Source of the DNA: Methylibium rhizosphaerae | Lineage (GTDB): Bacteria; Pseudomonadota; Gammaproteobacteria; Burkholderiales; Burkholderiaceae_C | Assembly (NCBI RefSeq): GCF_006386545.1 | Contig: NZ_SWAR01000044.1 | Coordinates: 1-42,186, forward strand | Reading direction: 5' to 3' | DNA length: 42,186 bases | Notes under the pieces: model-generated | Told to the model about the DNA's origin: nothing | Databases searched by the model: none | The model's input: only the letters and a program-made list of their open reading frames with translations | Position numbers and translations under genes: made by a program | Part shown: one piece after another, positions 42,064-42,186 of the stretch | Layout: every line of letters begins with the position of its first letter | Numbering within the stretch: the stretch's first letter is position 1

Positions 42064-42186
42064 GCGGGCCGAGCGCCGGGCCGCTCCCAAGCCGGCCCGC
42101 ATCCCCCCGGGGGATCGGCCGGCGTACCCGCCGGTCGAGGGGCAGTCATCCTTGCGGGCCGAGCGCCGGGCCGCTCCCAAGCCGGC
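42064..42186. repeat. GC-rich direct repeat, 90-bp period, at the right edge
   Basis: A 33-base segment containing GCGCCGGGCCGCTCCCAAG at its centre occurs at 42064-42096 and again at 42154-42186, the window end. The period is 90 bases. Its reverse complement shares CTTGGG-GCGGCCCGGCGC with the 87-bp repeat before lemA, with one base of indel. Between the copies is a GGCGTACCCGCC block that resembles the GAGTACGGCGATCG block of the other array. The two arrays look like members of one dispersed family. Confidence 0.75.

Noticed and set aside
42044-42186. Start of a speE gene overlapping the speD stop
   Set aside because: The frame is open to the window end but runs through a direct repeat and shows no spermidine synthase residues. 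It cannot be supported from this window.

Overview
The window is GC-rich betaproteobacterial chromosome, most likely a Burkholderiales member. The basis is the gene content and protein style: NtrY/NtrX-like pair beside rsmB and DUF4390, tkt-gap pair, queC-proA, fccAB, a stand-alone biotin ligase. The genus cannot be fixed from sequence alone. It falls into two parts that meet at a tRNA-Phe gene at 15412-15487.

Positions 1-15411 are an integrated element whose left end lies outside the window. Its right end carries a P4-type tyrosine integrase (13945-15237) facing away from the 3' end of tRNA-Phe, with four GTTACTGC arm-type repeats between the two. Its core is minus-strand and resembles P4-like satellites and related integrative elements. 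It has an HTH protein with a TTG start, an AlpA-like regulator, and a structured leader. Within the leader a C4/CI-type antisense RNA can pair with one site just before a terminator and with a second site on a Shine-Dalgarno. Three small overlapping genes and a 986-residue TOPRIM/DUF927 primase-helicase follow. Six GTCCCCG iteron-like repeats lie at 12524-12646. No capsid, tail or conjugation genes are visible.

The element carries cargo at two places. Downstream of the primase is a minus-strand operon of a DprA-like SLOG protein and two different phosphoribosyltransferase-like proteins (4585-2387). It has a perfect LexA box (CTGT-N8-ACAG) in its promoter. This resembles the ShosTA (DprA/PRTase) toxin-antitoxin and anti-phage systems, but in a three-gene form that appears to be under SOS control. 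It is the most interesting system here. Between the iterons and the integrase sits a plus-strand pair: a membrane-anchored coiled-coil protein and a HEPN-like helical protein with overlapping start and stop. A broken IS1380-type transposase lies at the left edge.

Positions 15412-42186 are backbone. In order: tRNA-Phe; an NtrX-like regulator lacking the AAA+ domain, with an NtrY-type kinase, DUF4390 and rsmB; an orphan DUF1778 antitoxin-like gene; flavocytochrome c sulfide dehydrogenase subunits fccB/fccA; an M48 peptidase with LemA; a protein of the Bacillus Tgl transglutaminase family; an acyltransferase; queC-proA; a lipoprotein; an AEC transporter; topB; a SET-domain methyltransferase with birA and a SPOR-like protein; an S8 protease with a GlyGly-CTERM-like tail; gap and tkt; and speD. 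A GC-rich repeat family of 87-90 bp period occurs upstream of lemA and again after speD at the right edge.
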